A stretch of DNA of 64,000 bases from Dallia pectoralis (lineage: Eukaryota; Chordata; Actinopteri; Esociformes; Umbridae), in the NCBI GenBank assembly GCA_029465975.1, contig CM055748.1:4055087-4119086 (forward strand), given 5' to 3'. The position numbers were made by a program, and so were the translations under genes. Below are positions 13,248 through 28,200 of this stretch, in pieces (position 1 is the stretch's first letter; each line of letters opens with the position of its first letter). The notes under the pieces were generated by a model, which worked only from the letters and a program-made list of their open reading frames with translations, made no database searches and was not told where the DNA came from.

Positions 13248-16200
13248 TTGTTCCCACTCTCCTCAGAGCTGGTGTCTACGTTGGTGTAGTGCTCCAACTT
13301 GGCAGTGAGCTCCACCTCCAGCTGGTGCAGACTGCCGTTTCTCAGAGCACTCTCCACCTCCTCTGTGAACTGGATCTGCTCGGCCAGGCACAAGATCTAC
13401 ACAAGTCGACACGCGAGTTGATCAGGAGTCGAATCGGGAGTCGCAAAGGAGTGACCCTGGAGTCGGACAGCACATATATAATAGAGGTGGAGTGAGAAAT
13501 GATTCATGAGTCATTCATTACCTGGGAGGGGTAACGGGATGGGTCCACTTCCCCTTTCCTCCCTGCTGACACACACTCATACAGTAGATGCATCAGAGTG
13601 CCCTTCATCTCAGCAGACAGTTCACCCAACCACACCTGGAACATGAAAACATCAGGGCAGTATCAGAACTCGGTCGGGTTGTGATTGGGGTGGCTGAGGA
13701 TTTAAGTGCCTCCCTCTCTGTACCTCGACACTGTTCGAGATCCGAATGAGGTTCCTCAGGGGCACCACCTCTCCCTCCAGGGAACGCATGGCTACGATAT
13801 GCTGGAAGTCCCCATCGAAGTCCACGCTGTTGATGCCTGCAGACAACAGACACAAGACACAGTCACTGCTGACCCGCTGTCATGGACACAATTATTAGGT
13901 AACTTACGTGACAGTGTGTGTGTGTGTGCGTACCAGCAAACAGCTTCTTTAAGTGGGACTGTATGACAGTGGGGTTGGTCGCCTGGCCTAGAATCTCCAG
14001 CAGGTCGTCGTCGCCAATGAAGTAGAAGCGCGGGAATGCAGAACGTTTTTCCTACAATGGACACAGAGAGACAGCACCTCACCTGTTTAATCATGTTTCT
14101 CCTTCAACGTGACAGTGAAGTTTCAAATTAAACTGATAGACGATTTAAACTGAAATTGACTCATTTGTGAATGTACTGATTCCTGGTTAGTTGATAGCAA
14201 GCTAGGCACCTCCAGAAACTCATTGAGTGATTTCTGGCAGCGCTGGAGCTGGTCGAGAATGGTGATGAGGGAGTTTCTGATTCCGGCCCGGGAACTCAGA
14301 GACGTCACTCTGCTGTCTCTCTGGACATCAGCCATGATGGTCCTGGAACGCAAATACAATATTGCAGTAAATTAGCTTGAAAATTGCTAACATTTATATT
14401 AGCTCCTTAAATAAACAGGTGGAATTTCAGGAATAGGCGCTTCTAAAATTCATTAATTATTTGTGGTGACGCCCCCCAGCACAACCGTGACCCCCCTCAC
14501 CACCTAAGCCCTTTTTCGATTTAGAAAAAAACCTGCACACGCAAAGCACAATTATCCCACCTGAAATCCTCGTCGACCCGTTTGAAGCGGGCCTGTTCCC
14601 TGGGCAGGGCTCCCCGTCCGAATATAGGCTCTAGGTAGACCCAGCGCCTCTGGATGGTGTTCAGACTGACCAGGTACTCATCCAGATCAGACAGACGCAC
14701 CTCCCACAGACTCACCTGGACACACAGATAGAATGACCTTATTTAAGGAAGTGAAGAAGAGAAGTGGATGAGGTGCGTGGGAGGAAAGACCAGACCGTAA
14801 GTGGGGAAGAAACATTTCAGACGAATGTCAAACTCATTACATTACACGACGGGACTCATTACATTACACGACGGGGCTTTCTACTCTGGGTACATACTCA
14901 CAAAAAAGGATTCCCTAAATATTCTATATCTTAAAGAGAGGGAAACAATTCTACTGCTGCCTACCTGGTGAAAATATTGTTAAGGGCTTTCTTCGCAGAA
15001 CAATGTAATGTCATTTACCTGAAACTAGTGAACACAGTAACGTCAAATAAACACTTTTTATAGAGACTGCTTTCGGAAAGTATTCAGACCACTTTACTAG
15101 ACTTCATTGTCAATTTATGAACTTTTTGCCATCCATTTTTTTTGTGCAAATTCATTGAAAATAAATGTTTTTCCTATAAATAGTACTTTCTATAGCACTA
15201 TAAGCACTTTTGGCAGCTTTGAGTTTTCTTGGGTATGCCATTATAGATACTCAAGCTCTGTCAGTTCAGATGGAGAGTCAATGAACTGTCATTTTAAGTC
15301 ATCACACAGATGTTCAATCGAGTTTATAACCAGGCTTCGACCGTGCCATGAAAGGACATTTGTAGACTTGACTAGATTGCTTCAGGACGATGACATGCTA
15401 TTAGACAAATCATCCTAGTCGGAGGTCTTGTCCACTCTGGATCAGTATTTCTTGGGGTCTTTGCTGTATTTTGCTTCGGTCAGCCTTCCCTTATTCCTGA
15501 CCAGTCACCCAGTACAGACAGCAGAGAAGCAAGCCCATAGCATGATGCTCCCTGACCAGTCTCCCAGTGCATACAGCAGAGAAGCAAGCCCATAGCATGA
15601 TGCTCCCTGACCAGTCTCCCAATGCATACAGCAGAGAAGCAAGCCCATAGCATGATGCTCCCTGACCAGTCTCCCAGTGCATACAGCAGAGAAGCAATTT
15701 AAACACAGCACAATACGTTCTGTTCTTTCAGTTTCAGAGTATCTCCACAGACAAACCTTGTCCTGGAAGCCGCGGTAGTATGGAGAGTCCTTCAGAGACT
15801 GCAGCAGGCATCGGTTATCGCCAACCTGTACAGGAGGAAAGGAGGTGAGAAAATGTGACTCATCACAGTATAGTAAATTAGTCTGCTATCTCATCCCTCA
15901 CCTGGTTCACGATGTCCTTCCAGTCTTTGATGAGCGCCAGCACGTGTCCCGAACTATCTGTGTACTCCGTGAGGGTAAAGGTCGCCCCAGCCCCCCACAG
16001 GTCCAGCTCCCGGAGAGCCTCTCTGATGGTCACTTCGGCTTGAGCTCGGCTGTTCAGGTCCTTGAGCTCCAGGGCTCGCTCTGTGATGGTGTCGGCCACA
16101 CTGAGCAGGTCCCAGAAGGTCAGTCTCTCCAACGTGGTGCCTTTGGGCAGACCCAGGAGCCGGAATAGGTCCAACCAGTGGTCCTGGGACAGCTGTTCCC

Positions 16201-19200
16201 CTCGCACGTACTTCAATACGGGCACCACGGACTACTCACACACGTACACACAGACACACACCGCGTACACATGATAGGGAAACAACTGTCACATGATCAC
16301 GCAATGCTAACAGCCAGGCTTCTATAAAAACAACCCACGTCACCCTCAACAGGGTGAAACTCCCTGTCACTCTTCTGTTTTCTCCAGAGGAAATGTGGGA
16401 CAATTCAGATAAAAGGTGATTTCCGATGGAAGATAATGTGACCAGAATCCTCGTTCACATCCCGGCTAAGGAAACTCCTGGTTCTCCCACGTCCCACCCT
16501 GTCTCACCTTGTACCCCGTTCACATCCCGGCTACGGAAACTCCTGGTTCTCCCACGTCCCACCCTGTCTCACCTTGTACTTGTCCACCTCTTTCTGCAGT
16601 TTGACAGACAAGCTGGTGTGTTGATCCAGCTTCCTCAGTCTGTCCTGCCATGCGAACAGGAACTCCTCAAACATATAGGTCTTACTCCTGTGGAATAATA
16701 AAATAAATGAGCCAATATTCCGGATTCCCATCCCTTTCCTGAGACTTCTGGGATTCCGTATTTCCACACCTTCTGGGGTAACAAATTCCTTACCTGAACG
16801 TGATCCAGTCCTCTTTGGCCTTCTCCTGGAAGCCCTCGTACCACTCCTTGTACAGGGACCACACCTCCGTGTGCTCCTCAATGTCTCGGATGGTCTCCTC
16901 TGCCAGGGAGAAGTCCGGAGCCTCTAGCTCAAAGTGACCACAGTCCTCGCTGAGAAGAATGTGAGATCAGTTTGAGTGACACGTCATACAGAACGCTGTG
17001 GCGTTGAGGACGGAGAGCACGTCTGTTTTTAACCTACAGCAGGCATGTGCGTGTGACCTCCAGCTCCCGAAACTCCTCTTTCTTGTCTCGGATGGTTTGG
17101 ACACAGGCCAGCAGGGTTGTCTGATCTCCCGTCTCTACGACCTCGTCTTTGGGCTTGAGCTGGTCCCACCGTGCCCTGAACCTGTCCAGCTCCAGCCTGT
17201 AAGCTTGGATACGACTCTCTACATTGCTACGCATCACCTCAACCTACAGGAGAAAAACAGGGGTGAGTTTGTGTGTATCGTCGTGTGTTGGATGTGCATG
17301 TAATCGTGTGTGTGTGTCCATGTAGACACACCTGCTCTTTAATCATGAGCTGGTGGCTCTCCATCATGAGCTCCAGTTTGTCCCACTTGGATCTGAGGGA
17401 CGACAGAGAGTCCAGACCTCCTCCTGCTACGGCTCTCAGCAGGCGGTTCTTCTCTTCTGCTGCCTGAAACTGCGGTAGTATCTAGGCAACACAAGAACCC
17501 AGGAAGAATGCAGCAACCTTCTGACAATGTTACATAGAAGGTGCTCGATCAAACCAAACCATATCTGCGAGGTGTCGACAAAGTTACAAAGCTGGTGTTG
17601 GATTAATAGAACTCCACATTAAAGGGAGTTCATCCATCGTCTTACTTGATAAGTCAGTGTCTGCACAAATGTTTTTATTATTTATTTTTTAAGTTATAAG
17701 TTATGACCTCACAGGGCTTATGTTTGAAAACATGTAACAATTTTGCTTTTTACAACAATATGCAAATAAGGATTTTTTAAAGATCATACAAAATGAGATT
17801 CTGGCGTAACATGACTTGCATAAGAGTGTGTGATAACATGTTTAGACATATTTCTGTCACGTATTCTAGTCTTGGGAAAGGCTTGTGTTTGGAGTGGGGG
17901 GGGGCAGAAATAATGCAAATAAAGATACATGGGACACACATGGGAAAAGTTCCCCTTTAAAAACATAGCCCAGTTACAGGAACATTTAGTCCCTGAAGGT
18001 GATCTGCTTACTTCAGGTTTGCGGGCCTGTATCTGGCTATGTCTAGCGTTGGCTGCGCCTATCTCATCGATGCTCTCCGGACGAGACATCAACGATTCCA
18101 TAGCCTCAGTCACAAAACTGTCTATGTCCTGGGTATGGCCTGCGACGGGGAACCGGACAGAGAAATGGAGAAAGAGAGACAAAAAAAGACATTGAGACAA
18201 GTGAAACTACAGGAAGGGAAGTGAAAGAATGAAAGAGAGACGTGTGACAGTAGCTCATTCATTCAAGTAAGCTAAGCCTGAGTATGTAGGTTGATGTCAC
18301 AACAAAGATTGAGTAAGCAATCATACATTGAAAATAAATAAAAAATGTATGTAATGTAACTTTATAATTCATATGTTACAGATCTAAGTTAAGTCACTAT
18401 ATGTTACAGATATAGCTTCTGTCACCACATGTTACAGATCTAGCTTCTGTCACCACATGTTACAGATCTAGCTTCTGTCTCTATATGTTACAGATCTAGC
18501 TTCTGTCACCATATGTTACAGATCTAGCTTCTGTCACCATATGTTACAGATCGAGCTTCTGTCACCATATGTTACAGATATAGCTTCTGTCACCATATGT
18601 TACAGATCTAGCTTCTGTCTCTATGTGTTACAAATCTAGCTTTGATCACTATATGTTACAGATCTAGCTTCGATCACTATATGTTACAGATCTAGCTTCG
18701 ATCACTATATGTTACAGATCTAGCTTCGATCACTATATGTTACAGATCTAGCTTCGATCACTATATGTTACAGATCTAGCTTCGATCACTATATGTTACA
18801 GATCTAGCTTCGATCACTATATGTTACAGATCTAGCTTCGATCACTATATGTTACAGATCTAGCTTCGATCACTATATGTTACAGATCTAGCTTCGATCA
18901 CTATATGTTACAGATCTAGCTTCGATCACTATATGTTACAGATCTAGCTCCAGTCACTATATGTTACAGATCTAGCTTCGATCACTATATGTTACAGATC
19001 TAGCTTCTGTCTCTATGTGTTACAAATCTAGCTTTGATCACTATATGTTACAGATCTAGCTTCGATCACTATATGTTACAGATCTAGCTTCGATCACTAT
19101 ATGTTACAGATCTAGCTTCGATCACTATATGTTACAGATCTAGCTTCGATCACTATATGTTACAGATCTAGCTTCGATCACTATATGTTACAGATCTAGC

Positions 19201-22200
19201 TTCGATCACTATATGTTACAGATCTAGCTTCGATCACTATATGTTACAGATCTAGCTTCGATCACTATATGTTACAGATCTAGCTTCGATCACTATATGT
19301 TACAGATCTAGCTTCGATCACTATATGTTACAGATCTAGCTTCGATCACTATATGTTACAGATCTAGCTTCGATCACTATATGTTACAGATCTAGCTTCG
19401 ATCACTATATGTTACAAATCTAGCTTCGATCACTATATGTTACAGATCTAGCTTCGATCACTATATGTTACAGATCTAGCTTCGATCACTATATGTTACA
19501 GATCTAGCTTCGATCACTATATGTTACAGATCTAGCTTCGATCACTATATGTTACAGATCTAGCTTCGATCACTATATGTTACAGATCTAGCTTCGATCA
19601 CTATATGTTACAGATCTAGCTTCGATCACTATATGTTACAGATCTAGCTTCGATCACTATATGTTACAGATCTAGCTCCAGTCACCATATGTAAACTACC
19701 TTGTATGGACTTCCTGAGTGAGATCAGGAGAACATCAAACAATCTCTGGATGAGGTCATCAATGGTCGCCTTCACTGGCTCACAGTTCACAGTGATGCAG
19801 TCCACCTTTTCCAGACTGACAGAGACAAAACAATTAAATCCCCATACAGGTGTTCACTGGTCTGATCAACAGAGGCTGTGGCCAGTCAGGAGACTGTGTA
19901 CCTGGGTAGTCGTTCAGACTCCTTCCCTCTGACCTTCAGGGCCTTTAAGTTCTTCTCCCAATCCTGGACGGATGACAGGTGCTTCTCCACCAACACCTCC
20001 ATGTCCACCTGAGCCAACACCACCCACTCCTACCAGGAAAACAAACACATGGGTTAGAATAAGTAGAATCTCATAAAAAGGGTAGAACAGATACAATGCA
20101 TGCAGCCTTTATCAAGCACAGATACACATTTCTGATGATTTTTTATTTGATTCGAGGAGATAAGGGACTAGAGCTCCCCATAAAATTGTCTGTCAGGTTG
20201 TGTATAATATGTGCATGCATACAAATAATCTGGTCATTTTGTTATTGCCTTGGCAACAGTCTCATTCAACCTAACGTCTCTAGAATAATCCCGTCATACG
20301 AAAGTACAATGTCATCACCAAGCCACGTTTACACTCTTCATGAAGGAATTGACTTTCGTTTCTGGATTTGACAGAAGCTGAGTTGACAGAAACTTTTTCT
20401 AATCACACGGTTGCAGCAAACAGGAAACGATTGCCCCTAAATAAAAGACTTGTCAGATGTCGCTACTACTACCAATATGTCGGCCCTTTGTGTCTGTGTA
20501 CCCCAGCATGAATAACATTTAAAAAATGCATGTGATTACGCTAGTCCTTCAGTTATCTTTCTATATCGTTTCATAACAATCAAAGAAAATTAAGGCATAT
20601 GACGGCAAATGTAGACATTATACAATAATAAATCAAATAAAAATCTGTTATTGTACATACACAAGGGATACATAAACAATGCCATAAACAATCTACAAAT
20701 ACAATACACCATCACACAATGTCTGAATAGAAAAGTAGTAAGTGAGGCTTTATAACAATAAACCAATAGGACACGTGACTTGTAGAAAACAAGGAACATA
20801 TAGTGATCGCAGGGCGATATATCAGTGTGTCCATTGTGTTTGACATTACATCCTGACAATCAGCAGATGCAGAAGGAAGCTTTGGTGTGGCCAGGGAGGG
20901 GAATTCCTTATACCACAGAGCACACTACACACATAATGATGACACTTCAGTCTCACCAATCGGAGAAAAAGAAACCAGATAAGAATACGTTTGATAAAGA
21001 CTTATCACAATAACAGCTATTGTATTCCAGTCCATTCCCTCCACAAAGCTTTTTATAGCGGTTTATAAAAGGGGGAAAGTACAGTAAATACAAATTATGT
21101 GCAACTAATCTGAAAGACTGTTTCTGTGAATTGTCTTTTCCCGTGAACAGGTATGTTTCGGCGACACACAAGTACATGATCTGCAATTTCATGTTAGGTT
21201 TTGGTTGAAGCAACAGGTCTAGAAATAAATTAAATTAAAGTAAGATATCCAATTAAATGGCTAGTAAATGTTCAGAACAATTCAAATGACAGCGGTTTCT
21301 GGTCATCAAACTCAACGTGCTTATATACTCGATATTTTGTATATTTTACAATTCTAATAGTGTTCAATGAACACGGAAAGTTCCAGCATCTCAAGTGCCG
21401 CTCCTGACCAGACAAGGCCAATGCTTGCACGGGATATACTGCAATGCACTTTTGCATCTTCTTGCAAAAGACATGAAGGCTTTTAAAAATTCAAAACTTT
21501 TTTTAATGAAAAAAGAATTGCCAATCTTTGTAAAATATCCTCCTAATCCATATTGAATAGAAATAAATACAATACATTGCTATATAATTTAGTGATGTTG
21601 AATAATAGTGATATAATGTTGTCCATAATGCTTATCCCCCTACTATACAGGCATATGTTAATTCGTATTTGTCTTCAAAAAACGCAAAACACCTTAAACT
21701 TATCCTGAACGCCCAGCAGCCGACTGAAAAGGTCCTCCGCCTTGCTGAAGATGGTGAGAAAGCCTGAGGCATTCCTGTCAATCATGACGCTGAAGATAAG
21801 CTCCTCCCCCAGCGCACTGACTCCTTTGAACTGGTTGGGGATAGAGATGAACCTCTTCATCTCCCTGAAATACTTGGCCCTCACCTCCTCGAACGGGGGA
21901 CGGAACTGAAGACGACCCTGCCTTTACACGGAGGAACAGAAGAGCACAGCTTTGCCATGGTCTGTTTTTATTAGGTTTACAGAAACGGCATGCATTTATA
22001 TCTATGGATTAATGCATTACACCAGAGAGACAAAAACAAAGAGATAGACAGACAGAGAAAAACACATGTACAAATTGGGAAGTGTAACCAGTCTACTGAC
22101 TTGAAGGTCAGGTCGATGTGTATCTCTGGCAGGTTCTTGTTGAGGGCCTCTAGTCCCGTCTGGTACTGGTGTTCTAAAGCCTTGTACAGCTGGTGGTTCC

Positions 22201-22245
22201 AGTGCTGCCTCCAGGCCATCATATCCCCTGACCTGAAGCCCTGTA

Positions 22246-22282
<37 letters not shown>

Positions 22283-25200
22283 CTCTTGACATAAAAAAGT
22301 GGACAGGAATTTTCCACTCACAGCTTTCTAACTAAATACTAAACTAAATTAATTATTGGCACATTGACACACTGCCCCGTACATAATTTTTTCCCTGCTC
22401 TTTTTGCCATTCTGGTTGGATGCAAACTGCATTACGTTGTACTGTTCAATGACAATAAAGTTATAATCTAGTCTAATCTAATCATCGCAAAGTGTCCTAC
22501 TCTCTATCATGCTGGCTTCACCTGTGTCTCCAGAGTAGCAAACCCTGTACGTAGATCCTGTAGTCCATCCTTCCAGCGCTGCTGGTGTCTCAGCAGGTCC
22601 ACACTCATCAAGTTCACCACCTTCTCAGTGAAGTCCGTGTGCCACTTCCTCAGTTTACGGTTCTCCGTGGAGAGTCTCTCTGCGGCCGACTGTAATTTTC
22701 CGATGTACACCTCCAGCTCTTTGGGATTGTCCCAGGTGATCTGCAGCTTCCCGCCGGACTCTCGGGACTGGGAATTCGGGTTCTGCTACAGTATGGATAT
22801 GGAAGTTGTCGGAACATTCCAGATGGTACTCAACAAAGAACAAAGATAGGTTGGTGTGGACATAGAACGTGTATAAGCATCCGGAGGTACCTTGATGACC
22901 TTCTCAAAGGCCAGAGCGTTGTTGAGCATCATGGGTCTTTGTGAAGGAATCATCTGCTGGTCGATGGTGTTGTAGAAATGGGCCACCTGACAAACACAGG
23001 GTTACAGCTCAACACAGAATGCTGTTTGTGTGTGTGTGTGTGCTTGCGCTTGCCCTTGCCTGTTTGAGGATGATTGCCTGCCGGTAAAACTTGTCAGCGG
23101 TGTTGGCAGCCTGATGGATTCTGGCTGGGATGGGGAAGCCCAGGGCCGACAGCTGCCGGACCTCCCTCAGCAGGGTCACCAGACGGTCAGAGTACTGGAT
23201 CTTCAGCTTCCCATCCACGTGGTCCAGCTCCATCACACGGTTGCTAGCCTGAAGACTGGATGGGGACATTATATTATTCATTATCAACAGTAGCGAGCAA
23301 AGACAATAGGGATGGCATTAAGGAAAAGACAGAAAGACTGTATCAAAGATACCTCCAATTACACCCGAACCCCTGAGTCAACTGCCAATAGGCTTGAAGT
23401 GTTACTTAAAAGTGATGTGGCCATTAAAAAGCAAACATCGTTACACATCCTTTCCCTAAACGTTTCCTACCAGCAGTTACAATTCGCACATATCAACATT
23501 GATGACTGTTTATAGAAAACTAGGAAAATGTAAGAAAAAAAATGATATTATTTTAGTAGATAACCACATTTCGTGCCAGATACAGCACGGAAACGAGTTC
23601 AGATTTGATGAGTCTTTATTGTGAAATTAGAGTTGGAAAATGTTCGGCAATGACTGCATCTTTTCCTCTATACATTTTGAATGGACAGGCAAATTTCGAG
23701 ATTGCTACATGGTCCTCAACTGACCTGATGCCCGACTTTGGGTCAGAGAGGCTAGAGAGTATGTCTCTGGACCAGTCGTCAAATTGTTCCTGTTCGTAAG
23801 CCCGAAGAACCTCCAGCAGGTCGTCGCAGAACTGTAGGAATGACTGGAATCCTGGCAGGTCTAATAGAAGACCCTCTGATATCTTAATGGAGTCCTCAAC
23901 CTAATAAAGCGGACAAAAAGTCAGTCAGCGCACACATGCTCTCTTACACACACACACACACACGTGAAAAGAGACAGAGAATACGCACCTTATGAAGCAG
24001 CTGTCTGACCCACACAATGTTGTTGACAACCTCCGGAAGGTTCCGGCCTGACAGAGGGCCAGACTTCTCCCCGGGCGTGCCATGGCAACGACCCTCAAAG
24101 TCTGTCCTCAGCCCTTAAGGGTCAAACATTCATTCTGGATTAGGACTTGAGGGCTTACATCTCTAGGCACATTCTGATATACACATTGGGTGGAGTTTTA
24201 AACTACATTACCCGTGATGTAGTCCCGTAACCTGGCCAGCGCAGTCTCTCTCTCACTCTGCAACTCCTTGCTGATGATGGCTCGTTTAATCAACTCCCTG
24301 TGCTTCTGAAACGCTTGCAGGAGCTGGGTACATCCAAGCAGATAACGTGATAATAGAAAAACGGAAGAACAATTAAATGCTAGTTCAAGCTATTCAAAGT
24401 GACGTTCTCACCTGCTGTGGGTTGTCCTGTACATCTGCAATGTAGGCCTTCAGTCTGCCCGCTACCTCCTGCTCTGCGGGGCCAATAGCTCGCTCAAACT
24501 GGGCAACAGCCGCCCTCCAAAGAGGCTAAAGCAGACAGAGACACTCAGTTCAAGTCTCTCCAGAAAGATCCCTCCCCCTCTGTCCCACTCTTTGCTCCAA
24601 CGTACCTCTGTATAGGGGTTGTATTGTAGAGGATTCAGACCAGAGAAAGGCTCGAAGACGCCAGCCGAGGCCAGAGCCTGCTGGTTCCCTCCCGGCAGCA
24701 GACGGAGCAGCTTCTCGTGGACCGTACGGATTGTGACCACCTAAGAAAGACATGGACCTCAAACGTCAGTCACATACATACATACATACATACATACGTA
24801 CATACGTACATACATACGTACTCATGACAAGCATAAAAGCATACGTTACCAGAAAACGTCATTTAGAATCCTTTTTAATATAAAAGTGAATGTAATGTTA
24901 TCATTTAAAGCGCAATAAAAAACATACAACATTTTTTATTTAACCAGGTAGGCCGATTGAGAGCAAATTCTTATTTGCAACGGTGACCTGGGGAGAAGCT
25001 GGGGATTGAACCCAGGACATCAGATACACCAAGCATGCACTCTACCACTGAGCTACACCCACTCCTCCTAAATGCAATCGTGACAATGCTGCCAACAACG
25101 CTGGTGTATCTGACCTCATCCAGTCTCTGAGCCAAGCTGTGCAGGGCCTGTGGGCGGTGCACGTCTCCCTTCCACGGGTAAGGGGCGTATCTCTTCCACA

Positions 25201-28200
25201 CCTGTCCACTCAGGTGCTCACAGGTCGACACCCACTGTTCACAGATGACCACACCCACTCTTAGACTCTCTCTCACAGAGAGGAACGAGTCGTCAAAGAG
25301 CTTTACACCGCTCAGCTTCTTCTGCACGTACCTGCCCAGCGCACCGCCTGAGGCAATCAGAAACACAAGTCGTCGTGGGATAAATTGTAGGTCAATTTTG
25401 TAGAGGGGATGAAGATCTAAAAGTATATCAACAGTAGAAATAGACTGTTTTAACTTAATAAACAATAACATAAAAACAAAGCCTATTCCAGTCCAGAATA
25501 ATCCAAAAAATAACGGCAGGATTGGCCAGCAGACTAAAACTGAAGGCCATTTGAAAAATGCAACCTAGAGTATCACCTAGAGTATCACCTAGAGTATCAC
25601 CTAGAGTATCAACCTAGAGTATCACCTAGAGTATCACCTAGAGTATCACCTAGAGTATCAACCTAGAGTATCACCTAGAGTATCACCTAGAGTATCAACC
25701 TAGAGTATCACCTAGAGTATCAACCTAGAGTATCACCTAGAGTATCACCTAGAGTATCACCTAGAGTATCAACCTAGAGTATCACCTAGAGTATCACCTA
25801 GAGTATCACCTAGAGTATCAACCTAGAGTATCAACCTAGAGTATCACCTAGAGTATCACCTAGAGTATCACCTAGAGTATCACCTAGAGTATCAACCTAG
25901 AGTATCACCTAGAGTATCACCTAGAGTATCACCTAGAGTATCAACCTAGAGTATCACCTAGAGTATCACCTAGAGTATCAACCTAGAGTATCACCTAGAG
26001 TATCACCTAGAGTATCACCTAGAGTATCAACCTAGAGTATCAACCTAGAGTATCACCTAGAGTATCACCTAGAGTATCAACCTAGAGTATCACCTAGAGT
26101 ATCACCTAGAGTATCACCTAGAGTATCACCTAGAGTATCAACCTAGAGTATCACCTAGAGTATCACCTAGAGTATCAACCTAGAGTATCACCTAGAGTAT
26201 CACCTAGAGTATCAACCTAGAGTATCACATAGAGTATCACCTAGAGTATCACCTAGAGTATCAACCTAGAGTATCACCTAGAGTATCACCTAGAGTATCA
26301 ACCTAGAGTATCACCTAGAGTATCACCTAGAGTATCACCTAGAGTATCACCTAGAGTATCACCTAGAGTATCAACCTAGAGTATCACCTAGAGTATCACC
26401 TAGAGTATCACCTAGAGTATCACCTAGAGTATCAACCTAGAGTATCACCTAGAGTATCACCTAGAGTATCACCTAGAGTATCACCTAGAGTATCAACCTA
26501 GAGTATCACCTAGAGTATCACCTAGAGTATCACCTAGAGTATCAACCTAGAGTATCACCTAGAGTATCACCTAGAGTATCAACCTAGAGTATCACCTAGA
26601 GTATCACCTAGAGTATCACCTAGAGTATCAACCTAGAGTATCAACCTAGAGTATCACCTAGAGTATCACCTAGAGTATCAACCTAGAGTATCACCTAGAG
26701 TATCACCTAGAGTATCACCTAGAGTATCACCTAGAGTATCAACCTAGAGTATCACCTAGAGTATCACCTAGAGTATCAACCTAGAGTATCACCTAGAGTA
26801 TCACCTAGAGTATCAACCTAGAGTATCACATAGAGTATCACCTAGAGTATCACCTAGAGTATCAACCTAGAGTATCACCTAGAGTATCACCTAGAGTATC
26901 AACCTAGAGTATCACCTAGAGTATCACCTAGAGTATCACCTAGAGTATCACCTAGAGTATCAACCTAGAGTATCACCTAGAGTATCACCTAGAGTATCAA
27001 CCTAGAGTATCACCTAGAGTATCACCTAGAGTATCACCTAGAGTATCAACCTAGAGTATCACATAGAGTATCACCTAGAGTATCACCTAGAGTATCACCT
27101 AGAGTATCAACCAGAGTATCACCTAGAGTATCACCTAGAGTATCAACCTAGAGTATCAACCTAGAGTATCACCTAGAGTATCACCTAGAGTATCACCTAG
27201 AGTATCACCTAGAGTATCACCTAGAGTATCAACCTAGAGTATCACCTAGAGTATCACCTAGAGTATCAACCTAGAGTATCACCTAGAGTATCACCTAGAG
27301 TATCACCTAGAGTATCACCTAGAGTATCACCTAGAGTATCACCTAGAGTATCACCTAGAGTATCACCTAGAGTATCAACCTAGAGTATCAACCTAGAGTA
27401 TCACCTAGAGTATCACCTAGAGTATCACCTAGAGTATCACCTAGAGTATCACCTAGAGTATATATCAAAGTTCAATACATAAGTACAACACTGTTGTTCT
27501 GTATGTGCGTTATACCAATGACATCCATAAGCCTCAGCATGCGTTTTTCGGGGAAGGGATCGTGGTCACTCTGCCTCCACAAGTCATCCAGCGTATCCTT
27601 GCTCAGCTCCACCAGCTCCACAGCGTCAGAAAGACACAGACCATCCAGACCAATGTACTCCTGACACACACAAAGGTCTGAGTTAGTTATGAAACAAGCA
27701 CACGCCACCAGCCAAACACCCACACAAGAACATCGCCAGTATGCACACACACATACTTTCTCGATGGGCCTGAAGAGCTCGGAGAAGCGTGCGGCCCTCT
27801 CTCGGACGATGCCTTTCTCCCCGGTCTTAGAGAGATCATCCCAGTACTGGAACTCATCCATCGGTGTCAGGATACCTGCACACAGAACAAAGGGGTTTAC
27901 ATCTGTCCACGGTATCTAAACTAGGAAACCACACCAGTCTGGTCGCTGTGGGCCCTCACCCAGGACGTCGTCCTCTATCTGACTTGTCTTCCCTGTGTGG
28001 TCTGTTCCAGCCCTGCGGACCACAGAGCCAAGGCCCTGCTCCAGCTCACTCAGCAGGACTGCAAGCTTAGGGTCGAATGCGGAGCTCCAACGCTCATCCT
28101 TGAGATTGGGAACAAACAATTGAGGAGTGAGAGGCCTTGGCCTTATTATTCACAAGGGTTTAACGGCATGGACTGCAATCTCTGAAGAAGGTTTTTGTCT

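Noticed and set aside
18369..19690. Regular 28-bp periodicity resembling CRISPR repeats
   Set aside because: Repeats are head-to-tail without spacers, lie in a vertebrate intron and vary like a minisatellite.
25020..25068. tRNA gene
   Set aside because: A and B boxes are present, but the acceptor stem does not close and the sequence continues into a SINE body.
24971..25471. 166-residue open frame on the minus strand
   Set aside because: It is dync2h1 exon 6 read through both of its splice sites, into intron 5 sequence on one side and the SINE on the other; only 25,115-25,347 is coding.
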